From NCBI RefSeq assembly GCF_023115425.1, contig NZ_CP096032.1, positions 1,860,001 through 1,924,000 of the forward strand: a stretch of DNA of 64,000 nucleotides, read 5' to 3'. A program made the translations under genes and the position numbers. Positions 8,488-16,401 of this stretch are shown here, one piece after another (the stretch's first letter is position 1; each line of letters begins with the position of its first letter). The notes beneath the pieces are model-generated. The model did not search any database, was not told the origin of the DNA, and was given only the letters and a program-made list of their open reading frames with translations. Origin of the DNA: Synechococcus sp. A10-1-5-1 (GTDB lineage Bacteria > Cyanobacteriota > Cyanobacteriia > PCC-6307 > Cyanobiaceae).

Positions 8488-10098
8488 CTATGGATCGACC
8501 TGGTCGAAGGTCAGCTGTTCATGGGTAAACCCGCTGGGGTCCCACCAGCTCAGGTCGGCTGAGCGATAGGCCAGCACGTTGAACATGCCGCGGGCGTGGT
8601 GATAGCTGATGTGGCAATGGAAGGCCCAAATTCCAGGGTGGAGCGCGTCGAAGGCGATCCGGCAGCTGCTCCCCTTGGGCACCAGGACGGTGTCTCGCAT
8701 GGGACCTGAGAGCGGTTGGCCATCGATTTCGATGATCTGAAATTCGTGGCCATGGAGGTGCATCGGATGGCCCATCGGGGTGGGATTGCTGAAGACCATC
8801 TCGACCCGTTGACCCTCCTCCACCCAATAGGGGTCTCGGTAGGGATAGAAGCGATTGTTCAGCCCCCAGCGGTACGCAGGGGCGGGACCAGTCAGGGCCA
8901 CGGGAATGGTGTTGTCCGTGGGTTTGCTGGAGAGGGGGCGCTGGGCCCTGAGTTGTTGGTCCTGGGTGAAGTCGAGAGGCCCGGTCCACTGCTCCGTTTG
9001 CGGCGCCAGTGCCGGGATGGGCTGTTCAGGGGCGCTGCGGAGCACCACCCCGCAGCGCAGGTTGCTCCGCTCTCCCAGGGCCAGTAGCGGAAAGACGCCA
9101 GGTGTGTCCGGAAGTCGGATCCTGAGGCTGAGGCGTTGGGCAACGGCGAGCTGAAACACCGATCCCCGGATCGGTTCCACTGGGTTGGCATCCGTGCGCA
9201 GGAGCTCGCCTTCCAGCTCCCCCAGGTCGAGAAAGAAATTCATGAAGGCGCTCGCGGCGATCCAGCGAATCGCCACGGTGTCTCCAGGCCTTACATCGAT
9301 GATTTGAGGTGCGTCCAGGCTCCTTTCATTGGCCAGGAGTGCGTCGTAGACGACATCGGGCAGCATCAAGCTGCCTGTCTGGCGTCGCCAACAGAACCGT
9401 TCGCTGGTTGCATCCCACTGTTGTGTGAGCAGTGGCCTTTCGGCCTGCCAATCGAATGTCTCCAGGGCGCGAGCCATGGCGGTATCTCCTCCGCGTTTGC
9501 CCGCGACGATGTTGCTGAGGATGGTGTTGGCAGGCGTGAAGCTGAAATCCCTCAGCGTCACCGTGAGCGTCTGGTCTGCCCAGTCCTCTTGCTCCTGGCT
9601 GAGGATCAGAAAGGGTTCGGCCACGAAGCTTTGGGTTTGCAGCCCGTAGTGGGAGTGCATCCAGAAGGTGCCGTCCTGCTGGAGCGGGTAGTGAATGCGT
9701 TGCCTCTCCCCCGGGGGGATGGGGGGTTGGGTCACATAGGGCACCCCATCCATCGGATTGGGAAGAATGAGGCCATGCCAGTGAACGGTGGTTGGAACCG
9801 GCAGCTTGTTGACCAACTCCAGATCCACGCCCTGCTCCCGCCGGGTGGTGTAGCCCCGCTGACCATCGCTCGCTCGGATGCACCCCCTCTCAACGGTTTT
9901 GCCGAGCACAGTGATCGGTGCCGTGGTGATCTCGAGCACCCTGGTGTTGCGGTTCAGGGGACGCTGGAAGGTGGCCTGGCTGATGAACTGCTGCCAGCTC
10001 CGTTTGGCTTTGGCCTGAGCTGCGCTCAGCCAGGACCGGGTTGAGCCCCCCAAGATCGTGGCCAGCAGCCCGAGTCGAAGCAACGATCGGCGACGCAT
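8488..10098 (-). CDS. Multicopper oxidase, Tat-exported (laccase/CueO-like)
   Basis: This 536-residue oxidase begins with a twin-arginine-type signal (MRRRSLLRLGLLATILGGS). All four copper-ligand clusters are present: HWHG (H106, H108), HSH (H148, H150), HPMHLHG (H444, H447, H449) and HCH-x3-H-x4-M (H494, C495, H496, H500, axial M505). It should oxidise phenolics, Cu(I) or Mn(II) in the periplasm with O2 reduced to water. CueO-type enzymes protect against copper, and a copper-type ATPase lies 5 kb away, but the real substrate cannot be read from sequence. It is monocistronic, convergent with psbD. Confidence 0.9.
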   Translation of the reverse strand: MRRRSLLRLGLLATILGGSTRSWLSAAQAKAKRSWQQFISQATFQRPLNRNTRVLEITTAPITVLGKTVERGCIRASDGQRGYTTRREQGVDLELVNKLPVPTTVHWHGLILPNPMDGVPYVTQPPIPPGERQRIHYPLQQDGTFWMHSHYGLQTQSFVAEPFLILSQEQEDWADQTLTVTLRDFSFTPANTILSNIVAGKRGGDTAMARALETFDWQAERPLLTQQWDATSERFCWRRQTGSLMLPDVVYDALLANERSLDAPQIIDVRPGDTVAIRWIAASAFMNFFLDLGELEGELLRTDANPVEPIRGSVFQLAVAQRLSLRIRLPDTPGVFPLLALGERSNLRCGVVLRSAPEQPIPALAPQTEQWTGPLDFTQDQQLRAQRPLSSKPTDNTIPVALTGPAPAYRWGLNNRFYPYRDPYWVEEGQRVEMVFSNPTPMGHPMHLHGHEFQIIEIDGQPLSGPMRDTVLVPKGSSCRIAFDALHPGIWAFHCHISYHHARGMFNVLAYRSADLSWWDPSGFTHEQLTFDQVDP

Positions 10099-10180
10099 CC
10101 AAGGACCCCTTCTGTCCGCTGTCTAGGCAAAGCGCGTGGCGTTGTCGCATTCACAACGCCGCCCCCTGGTCAGCCTCGAT
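10099..10180. other. Intergenic region between the multicopper oxidase and the structured element
   Basis: This holds the promoter region of the leftward oxidase gene and probably that of the rightward element that follows. No ORF or clear promoter boxes can be supported. Confidence 0.3.
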
Positions 10181-10272
10181 AGGATTGGCGCGTTCCGTTA
10201 GCAGTGATGTGGCGGCGCAGAACCCTTCGGGCGGAAGCGTTGCCGGATGCATCGCCGGCTAACACCAATCCC
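10181..10272 (+). ncRNA. Candidate rod-shaped structured RNA (identity unknown; SRP-RNA-like size)
   Basis: Nested inverted repeats give a long hairpin of about 90 nt. ggattgg (10182-10188) pairs with ccaatcc (10265-10271), gttagc (10197-10202) with gctaac (10258-10263), and ggcggcgc (10211-10218) with gcgttgcc (10237-10244, two G-U pairs). The apex holds a TTCG tetraloop at 10226-10229. Shape and size resemble a bacterial 4.5S SRP RNA, but the conserved GGTCAGG and AAGCAG elements of SRP helix 8 are not present as expected. It could equally be a cis-regulatory RNA for the micro-ORF that starts 18 bases later. Confidence 0.45.
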
Positions 10273-10289
10273 CACAGGAGGAGGTGTCC

Positions 10290-10343
10290 GTGCCCCACAG
10301 TTGTAAGAAGCAGGGTCTGCTGATCGCGGAGAACGCCGCCTGA
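10290..10343 (+). CDS. Possible 17-residue micro-ORF
   Basis: GTG at 10290 is preceded by AGGAGG (10276-10281), eight bases away, the best Shine-Dalgarno in this gap. The product is VPHSCKKQGLLIAENAA and then TGA; another in-frame GTG sits at 10284. I do not recognise the peptide. It lies between a strong inverted-repeat element and a terminator-like hairpin, an arrangement similar to RNA motifs that control short downstream peptides in marine cyanobacteria. A chance ORF is quite possible. Confidence 0.3.
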   Translation: MPHSCKKQGLLIAENAA

Positions 10344-10399
10344 TTTCGGCGCCTCGTTCCTAGATCAAACGGTTCCGCGCCAGAGCGGACCCGGCGAGA

Positions 10400-10436
10400 G
10401 CCCCCGGTTCCTCTTGAGGAATCGGGGGCATCGTTT
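10400..10436 (+). terminator. Terminator-like hairpin downstream of the structured element
   Basis: A stem of about 12 bp (gcccccggttcc, 10400-10411, with ggaatcgggggc, 10418-10429, one G-T pair) is followed by atcgtttt. It would end a transcript that starts upstream of 10181. It lies 29 bases before the next gene start. Confidence 0.6.
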
Positions 10437-10465
10437 TGACTGGGGCCTCTCCCTGTGGCCCGCCG

Positions 10466-11701
10466 ATGCAGAGCACAAGGCAAGCGCTGGATTGGCCCGG
10501 CTCGGTTTTGGTGCTGTTGCTGGCCACGGTTCAGTTTTTTCGCGGAGGCTGGGCTGGGGCCGCGTGCTGGAGCCAGGAGGCTTCGCTCACCCTTTGCGTT
10601 GATCCCTATTGGATTAATCAGCTGCTCAAGAACTACGCCGGTGGATTCACCAAGCGGGGGTTCACCGGTGAGCTGCTGAGGCATCTCTTCCCGTCGGGAT
10701 TGGACTTGGTTTGGCTCAACGTTTTCGCCTTGCTGCTGTTCATGGCACTGGCGCTGTTGCTGTATGCCGTCGTGCGAATCCTGCTGGCCCGCTCCGGTTG
10801 GCCCCCGCTGCTGATCAGCCTGTTGCTGTTGCTCGCTCCATTCGGCAAGTCCCTGGCGGAGACGGTCTTGGATCCGCTGCAGCTCTGTCTCTTACTGATG
10901 GCGTCGGTGCTGCTGACCCCAGCCCAGAGCCGAGCTCGGGATGTCGTTGTTCTGCTCTCATATGGACTCGCATCACTGATCTATGAGGGCTGCGCGCTGT
11001 TGCTCTTGCCGGTTGGTTTCTGGTTGATGCGAGCCACCCCCTGGCGTTGGCTCCCAGTGGCGATGGCGGCGGCTCTTCTGCTGGTGTTCCAGCAACCCGA
11101 TTCTCCGAGTGTGGGGCAGGCGGCGCGAGAGGCCTTAGTGGCAATCAATCCCTTCACTGGGGAGCAGCTGCGTTACCAAGACGGCGGTGGCCTCGCGGCA
11201 TCAGTGGGTTTCAGTTTCAACGTGAAGCAGGAGTTCAGCCGCTATCTCTCCGATTCGCCAAGAGATACCTTCGCGCGCGTCTCTCGATCCTTGGGTGCGG
11301 TGTTGGTTTATGGCATTGCTGTATTAACGGCGATGGGGGAGCGCAGGCCGAGGGAACGCACCCTGGCTTTTCGCGTTTGGCTCTCCTGGGTGCCGGTGGC
11401 GCTGCCCTTTGTCTTGATCACCCATGACTGGCTTCGCTACGGCGTGATCCTGCTGTTTCTAGCGATGCTGGTGACAGCGGCTCAGTGCCCGGCTCGCTCG
11501 CTGGAATGCAGCCCCATTGCTCGCCCCGAGTGGCTCTCGATCGGCCTAATCGCCATGGCGGCTGGCGTGGGGCCTGCGACAGGTGATGTCCGTAAGTTTC
11601 TTCCCCACAACTATTTCCACGCCTCCCTCTTGATGCTGCTGGTGGCGGTCGTGGTGCTGTTGATCGAACAGCGACGGCTCAAGCTTCAGCAGAACGGCTG
11701 A
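10466..11701 (+). CDS. Polytopic membrane protein of unknown function
   Basis: From the ATG at 10466 (MQSTRQALDWPG) the protein has about 411 residues and roughly ten hydrophobic segments. Its soluble parts include the NQLLKNYAGGFTKRGFTGEL loop and YLSDSPRDTFARVSRS. I do not recognise the family. The pattern of many short membrane helices with loops rich in charged residues recalls bacterial surface-polysaccharide or EpsG/GT-C-like proteins, but no diagnostic motif is visible. The frame is also open from 10436, but that start lies inside the hairpin tail. The 3' end overlaps the convergent flippase-like gene by 23 bases. Confidence 0.65.
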   Translation: MQSTRQALDWPGSVLVLLLATVQFFRGGWAGAACWSQEASLTLCVDPYWINQLLKNYAGGFTKRGFTGELLRHLFPSGLDLVWLNVFALLLFMALALLLYAVVRILLARSGWPPLLISLLLLLAPFGKSLAETVLDPLQLCLLLMASVLLTPAQSRARDVVVLLSYGLASLIYEGCALLLLPVGFWLMRATPWRWLPVAMAAALLLVFQQPDSPSVGQAAREALVAINPFTGEQLRYQDGGGLAASVGFSFNVKQEFSRYLSDSPRDTFARVSRSLGAVLVYGIAVLTAMGERRPRERTLAFRVWLSWVPVALPFVLITHDWLRYGVILLFLAMLVTAAQCPARSLECSPIARPEWLSIGLIAMAAGVGPATGDVRKFLPHNYFHASLLMLLVAVVVLLIEQRRLKLQQNG

Positions 11702-12623
11702 GATCGGGTTGCCGGACCAAGGCGAGAACACCGACCAAGCAGGGAATCGCCAGGGTGCAGAGCCGTAGCAGCAGTGTGACGGCTAGGGCCTGGGAGCGGT
11801 CGGCCCCGTAAAGCATTGCCAGGCCAATCGAGGTGGCTTCACTGGTGCCCAATCCGGCGGGCAGCAGCGAAATCACACCACCCAATCCGGTCGCCGTTCG
11901 AATCACGGCGGTTTGATGCAGGCTCAGGTCAACACCGAGGGCCTGGTAGAGCGCCACCAGCAGTCCTGCCTCGATCATCCAGCAGATGCAGGCCAACAGG
12001 GTGCCGACAATCAGTGGCTTGGGTTTCATCAGCTGCCGCATGCGGCCCATGGCCAGCAGGGCCTCGCGCAGCAGGCGGATCAGGCCGCTCCAGCGCTGAT
12101 GCAGGGGCAGACGCTCGAGCCAATGCTCCAGTCGGCGCAGCACTCGCGGGTGGGTCAGCACCCAGCCACCCACGCCCAATACCGCCAGGCCGATCAGCAT
12201 GGCGATCCAGACCTGCTCCCCTAGACCCCAGCTCAGCACCAGCAGGGCACTGGCCAGATCAGCCAGCCGTTCCGCCAGGGTGATGCCGACGCCCACGGTC
12301 AATGGAAAGCCGTGGCGCCGCTGCAGCCAGAGGCCCCGGACCGCCTCTCCGCTGCGACCCGGGGCAGCGATCAAGGCCAAGCCAGCCGCGTAGATCTTGG
12401 CGGCGGGTTTTAGGGGTAGTGGGAAGCCCAGTTGGCGCAGGTAATAAGACCAGCGCCCAATCAGCACCAGGTGACTCCCCAGGCATATGGCCGGAGCCAG
12501 GATCCACCAGCGCCAGGGCAGTTCCCCCAGGGTGGCGCTCACGTCCTGGATGCCAAAGGCGGTGGTCAGTCCCAGGTAAATCGCGAGGGCTGCGACCAGC
12601 CCGAACAGCCAACGGCGCCGCAT
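11679..12623 (-). CDS. Lysylphosphatidylglycerol synthase TM-domain / flippase-like membrane protein
   Basis: About 314 residues with eight or so membrane helices, including LIAAPGRSGEAVRGLWLQ and LLPAGLGTSEATSIGLAML, the two sequence blocks typical of the MprF-TM/AglD/UPF0104 family. Members are thought to flip or handle lipid-linked substrates. The frame is open to 12662, but the ATG at 12623 shares its last base with the TGA of the upstream glycosyltransferase gene, a coupled start. It closes a four-gene leftward cluster of glycosyltransferases and probably acts on their lipid-linked product. Confidence 0.8.
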   Translation of the reverse strand: MRRRWLFGLVAALAIYLGLTTAFGIQDVSATLGELPWRWWILAPAICLGSHLVLIGRWSYYLRQLGFPLPLKPAAKIYAAGLALIAAPGRSGEAVRGLWLQRRHGFPLTVGVGITLAERLADLASALLVLSWGLGEQVWIAMLIGLAVLGVGGWVLTHPRVLRRLEHWLERLPLHQRWSGLIRLLREALLAMGRMRQLMKPKPLIVGTLLACICWMIEAGLLVALYQALGVDLSLHQTAVIRTATGLGGVISLLPAGLGTSEATSIGLAMLYGADRSQALAVTLLLRLCTLAIPCLVGVLALVRQPDLSRSAEA

Positions 12624-14017
12624 CAGGGAATGAACCTCAACTTGCGGGCGGCATAGAGGCACATCTGACCCAGGATCAGACCCTCTTTGACGTGGGCGAT
12701 GTTGGAGCTGCCGTAGCTGCGCTCTTGATAGCGAACCGGGACCTCCACGATCTTCAAGTTCAACTTGCTGGCGCCAAAGAGCAGGTCAAAGTCTCCAAAC
12801 GGGTCGAAGTCCCCGAAGTAACTGCGACCGGCTTTGAGACGTTCGTAGTCGTCCTTCCAGATCACCTTGGTGCCGCAGAGGGTGTCCTTCAGCCGTTGGC
12901 GCAGCAACCAGGAGAAGGCGGCGGCAAAGAAGCGGTTGGCCGCGGTGTTCAGCGGCGGCATCGCTTCCCAGCTGCGGGGGTAGACCAGGCGGCAGCCATT
13001 GACGAACTCACCGCGCCCATCAGCCATGGCCTGGGCGAAGCGCGGCAAATCCTCCGGTCTGACGGTTAGGTCGGCGTCGAGGATCATCAGCACATCCCCC
13101 TCCGCCTGATCGAAACCCAGCCAGACCGCATCGGCCTTGCCCTTGCCGGTCTGCCGGAATTTCTTCAGGCGCATCGGGCCCTGATAGCTCGCGCAGATCC
13201 GCTCGATCTCCTCCCAGGTGTTATCGGAGGAATGCCCCTCAACAAAAATCACTTCGGTGAAGCGGCCCAGTTCCGGCAGCCGTTCAATCGCCGGGGCGAT
13301 ATTGCCGGCTTCGTTGCGCGCGGGGATGACGACGCTCACGCTGGGGTTCTGCCGCTGTTGACGGGCCGGCCTGGCCACCATCCAGTGGGTCAACCCCAGG
13401 TTGTCGATCAGCGGCAGTTGGCTCAGCCAACGGTTCGCCAGTGGCGTAACCAGGGGAATCTGGCGCGGGATTAAGCAGCGCTGGCCCTGTTTCAGTACCT
13501 CCCAGCCCGCCAGATCCAGCAGGTTGTTGACGTCGTTGGGGGTCAACCAGCTCTCTGGGGGTTGCGGTTGCCGTTGGCCGAGACGTTCGGCGGCCTTCAG
13601 CAGTGGTTGCCAGAGCCAATTGTGGAAACTCACCACCAGACGAGTCCGCGGGTGACAAAACGCCTCGAGGCGCTCCAGAACCCCCTGCACGTCCTGAAGC
13701 GTGTTCAGGGTGTTGGGCAGCAGGATGACGTCAAAGGGCTGGGTTTCGCCGATGGCCTCTGGGGTCATCGTCTCGGCGTTGGTCGCCAGGATCCGCAGTT
13801 CGGGATGCCGCTCCCGGGCGACCGCCGCCACCTCCGGGTCAAGCTCAATCCCCACCCCGTGGGCGGGTTTCAGCTGGGCCAGCAGATCACCGGTGCCGCA
13901 ACCCACTTCCAGCACCCGCAGCCCCGGCGGGACCAGCAGTTGATGCAGACGCTCGAGATCCGCGTAATAGGTGCGGTTGCGCTGGCGGAAGTGGATCTGC
14001 TGGCTCGGGGCGGTCAT
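12623..14017 (-). CDS. Fused class I methyltransferase - family 2 glycosyltransferase
   Basis: Two enzymes in one 464-residue chain. Residues 1-200 are a SAM-dependent methyltransferase (VLEVGCGTGD at 35-44, acidic residue in GIELD, LPNTLNTLQD). From about 225 follows a GT-A glycosyltransferase of the polyprenyl-phosphate-sugar synthase type (VSVVIPARNEAGN, LDADLTV as the DxD metal site, LCGTKVIWK, SSNIAHVKEG). The second half should move a sugar from a nucleotide to a lipid carrier. The start overlaps the upstream GT39-like gene by four bases (ATGA), and the stop is coupled to the flippase-like gene. Confidence 0.85.
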   Translation of the reverse strand: MTAPSQQIHFRQRNRTYYADLERLHQLLVPPGLRVLEVGCGTGDLLAQLKPAHGVGIELDPEVAAVARERHPELRILATNAETMTPEAIGETQPFDVILLPNTLNTLQDVQGVLERLEAFCHPRTRLVVSFHNWLWQPLLKAAERLGQRQPQPPESWLTPNDVNNLLDLAGWEVLKQGQRCLIPRQIPLVTPLANRWLSQLPLIDNLGLTHWMVARPARQQRQNPSVSVVIPARNEAGNIAPAIERLPELGRFTEVIFVEGHSSDNTWEEIERICASYQGPMRLKKFRQTGKGKADAVWLGFDQAEGDVLMILDADLTVRPEDLPRFAQAMADGRGEFVNGCRLVYPRSWEAMPPLNTAANRFFAAAFSWLLRQRLKDTLCGTKVIWKDDYERLKAGRSYFGDFDPFGDFDLLFGASKLNLKIVEVPVRYQERSYGSSNIAHVKEGLILGQMCLYAARKLRFIP

Positions 14018-16401
14018 GAACGAAGCAGGCTGAAGGTCTGGGGCAGATCCAGGCGCAGGGCGCTGGCCACGATGCGCAGCGTGCGCAAGGTGGAGTTGTT
14101 GGGGCTCATCTTCGCTGCTTGATCGAGCTCCACCTGGGCTTGGCCGGGCCGAAAGCGATAAAGCTCTACGACTCCAAGCCCCAGCAGGGCATTCGGATTG
14201 GAGGGATCCAGGCTCTTGATCTGGGTCAAGGTCTGCGCTGCATCGCTGGCATGCCGTTGCAGCGCCTGGGCGAGGGCCAGGCTGTAGAGGTCGTTCAGGT
14301 CACCGGGATTGTCCTGGAGTCGGGCCCGCAGGATGGCTTCGGCGTCGCTCAGATAGATCTGCTCCGGGTCGCTCTGGTTGAGCTGACCGACCTTGGAGAA
14401 GAGGCTGTCCAGTTCCCCGCGGCGCAGTTGGCCCCCCAGGCCGCGCAGCAGGGCGACACGGTTGGCGGCCAGGGCGCCGGGCTCCTGCGTCCCTGCCTGC
14501 AGGTCAAGCGTGGTGCCCCGCGGCAGCTTGATGGTCCTCCGCTTGCCGTTGGCCTCGAGCAGTTGCAGTTGGGGACTCCAGGTCCCGCCGCTGCTTGTGA
14601 AGGCGAGCTGCTGCTGGACTTCGGTGCAGCCTCGCGGCAAACGCAGCAGGCCCTGGCCCAGGGCCTGGTCGGCTTCGAGCCGTTGCCCGGGCTGCTCAAG
14701 GGTGAGCAGCAGGCGGGAGCCCTGCAGGACTTGGCTTGGGCCGGAGACCTTGACGTCCAATCCGCCTGGAATCGCGTTGATCGATCCGCTGATCTGGGTG
14801 GGGCAGTTGACCTGGTTGGCACTGACGCTGAGGGTCTTGCGTCGCAGCAGCTGGGCCTCGCTGCCATCGGGGAGGCTCCAGCTGTTGATCGGCTCGAAAG
14901 ACGGGGAGCCCTCCAGCAGTTCGGCTTGGCGCGCCTGCCGCTCATCGCTCATGACCCCCTGGTCTCCGCCTTTGCTGAGGAACCAATCGAAGTTGCTGAG
15001 TTCCTCTTCGAGTCGCTCCTTCGGGGCCACGGTCTGGCGGGCGGCCATGCGGAACTGCTGGCGCCGCCCCTCGGCCTCGAGGTTGAAGGCGTTGAGCCCT
15101 TCGCTGTCGGGCAGCACCGCCAGGGTGGAGAGCTGGTTGGGGCTGGTCTCGCGGACCGTCGCCACGATCGCCTCGAGGGGCCAGCCCCCCTGGGGGTTCG
15201 GGCGATGGGGCGGAAAGCTGCTCAGCTTCGGTCCCCAGCCGAATTGGCTCCAGAGCGCTCCGAGCAGGGCGACGAGCACCAGTGCGGCCTGCCAAACGGG
15301 GGCCCAGCGGCGCTCGACGCTGGCCACCACCAGGCCCAGCCCCACGGCTAGCTGCGGCAGCAGGGGCAGGACAAAACGAAAGTCCTTGCTGGTCATCAGG
15401 ATGCACACCAGCAGGCCCCCCAGCGGAAAGCTCAACCACCAGAGCAGCCAGGCCTTGTCGGCCTTGAGCGGGGGTCTGCGCTGGACCAGGGCGATGACCC
15501 CGCCCACCAGCACCAGCGCCGTCAGGCTGCTGCCCAACATCGCCGGCAGCAACTTCAAGTAGTAGAGCCAGCCCTCCAGGCTGTTGGCCTCCAAGCCGTC
15601 TTGGTAGGCGACCCCCCATTGGCGGGCCTTGTTGATGGTGCTCAGGATCGTCAGCCAGTTCTGGCTGAACCAGGGCCAGACCAGCAGCCAGGCGATCAGT
15701 CCCCCGGTCGCTTCCTGGGCCAGGGGCTGCCAGTGGCCGCGGCGGGCCTCGCGAAAGCCCCCGAGCAGCAGCAGCACCAGAGGCAGCCAGAGCAGGACGA
15801 GCCCCGTCGGCCGGGTCAGGGCGACGAGCCCCAGGCCGATGCCGCTGAGCACGGACCAGAGCCAGCGCCGTTGGCGGGCGAACCAGCGCCGCTGGCTGAG
15901 GACCCACCAGCCGGCCGTCATCAGCGCGGTCAGGCTCAGATCAATCAGGTAGTCGGTGCGTTGGTTGAGCAACGCCGGAGCGGCTGCAACAAACAGCGCC
16001 GCCCAGAGCCCGGCGCGGCGGCTGTGCAGTTGGCGCCCCAGGCCGTAGCAGCTCAGCAGCAGGATCCCGTTGAAGACCGCGCCGGAGGCCATCGCACTGC
16101 TGAAGCTCGGCCCGAGCAGCTGCAGAACGGGGGCGCTCAGCATGTAGGTCAGCGGGCCGCGGTAGCTGGGGGCTTGAGCCCAGAGGGTGTGCCACCAGCC
16201 GCCGCTCCAGGGGGCGGGCTGGCTGAGCACCTGCCAAACACCCAGGGCGCGGCTGAGGTGATCCCCTTGGTCCCAGGCCGGCGGGGCCTGGTGTTGCTGA
16301 ATCCAGAGGCCATCCAGCAGCAGACAGATCAGCCAGAGGGCCAGCAGCAGCAGGCCATCACGCCGGTTCAGTTGCCGCTGGGGCTGCGTACCAAGGTCCA
16401 T
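14014..16401 (-). CDS. GT39/GT-C-type membrane glycosyltransferase with C-terminal TPR region
   Basis: This 795-residue protein has an N-terminal half of about 11 membrane helices, with the acidic catalytic loop WDQGDHLSR after the first helix as in GT-C enzymes that use lipid-phosphate sugars. The region after residue 400 is soluble. The last ~110 residues look like tetratricopeptide repeats (NPGDLNDLYSLALAQALQRH, NPNALLGLGVVELYRFRPGQ). The acceptor is unknown. It overlaps the upstream GT39-like gene by 34 bases and the downstream fusion gene by four. The fused TPR part is unusual for this family. Confidence 0.8.
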   Translation of the reverse strand: MDLGTQPQRQLNRRDGLLLLALWLICLLLDGLWIQQHQAPPAWDQGDHLSRALGVWQVLSQPAPWSGGWWHTLWAQAPSYRGPLTYMLSAPVLQLLGPSFSSAMASGAVFNGILLLSCYGLGRQLHSRRAGLWAALFVAAAPALLNQRTDYLIDLSLTALMTAGWWVLSQRRWFARQRRWLWSVLSGIGLGLVALTRPTGLVLLWLPLVLLLLGGFREARRGHWQPLAQEATGGLIAWLLVWPWFSQNWLTILSTINKARQWGVAYQDGLEANSLEGWLYYLKLLPAMLGSSLTALVLVGGVIALVQRRPPLKADKAWLLWWLSFPLGGLLVCILMTSKDFRFVLPLLPQLAVGLGLVVASVERRWAPVWQAALVLVALLGALWSQFGWGPKLSSFPPHRPNPQGGWPLEAIVATVRETSPNQLSTLAVLPDSEGLNAFNLEAEGRRQQFRMAARQTVAPKERLEEELSNFDWFLSKGGDQGVMSDERQARQAELLEGSPSFEPINSWSLPDGSEAQLLRRKTLSVSANQVNCPTQISGSINAIPGGLDVKVSGPSQVLQGSRLLLTLEQPGQRLEADQALGQGLLRLPRGCTEVQQQLAFTSSGGTWSPQLQLLEANGKRRTIKLPRGTTLDLQAGTQEPGALAANRVALLRGLGGQLRRGELDSLFSKVGQLNQSDPEQIYLSDAEAILRARLQDNPGDLNDLYSLALAQALQRHASDAAQTLTQIKSLDPSNPNALLGLGVVELYRFRPGQAQVELDQAAKMSPNNSTLRTLRIVASALRLDLPQTFSLLRS

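Noticed and set aside
10181-10272. Firm call as the SRP RNA gene ffs
   Set aside because: Shape fits, but the GGTCAGG and AAGCAG elements of helix 8 are not recognised; kept only as an unassigned RNA candidate.
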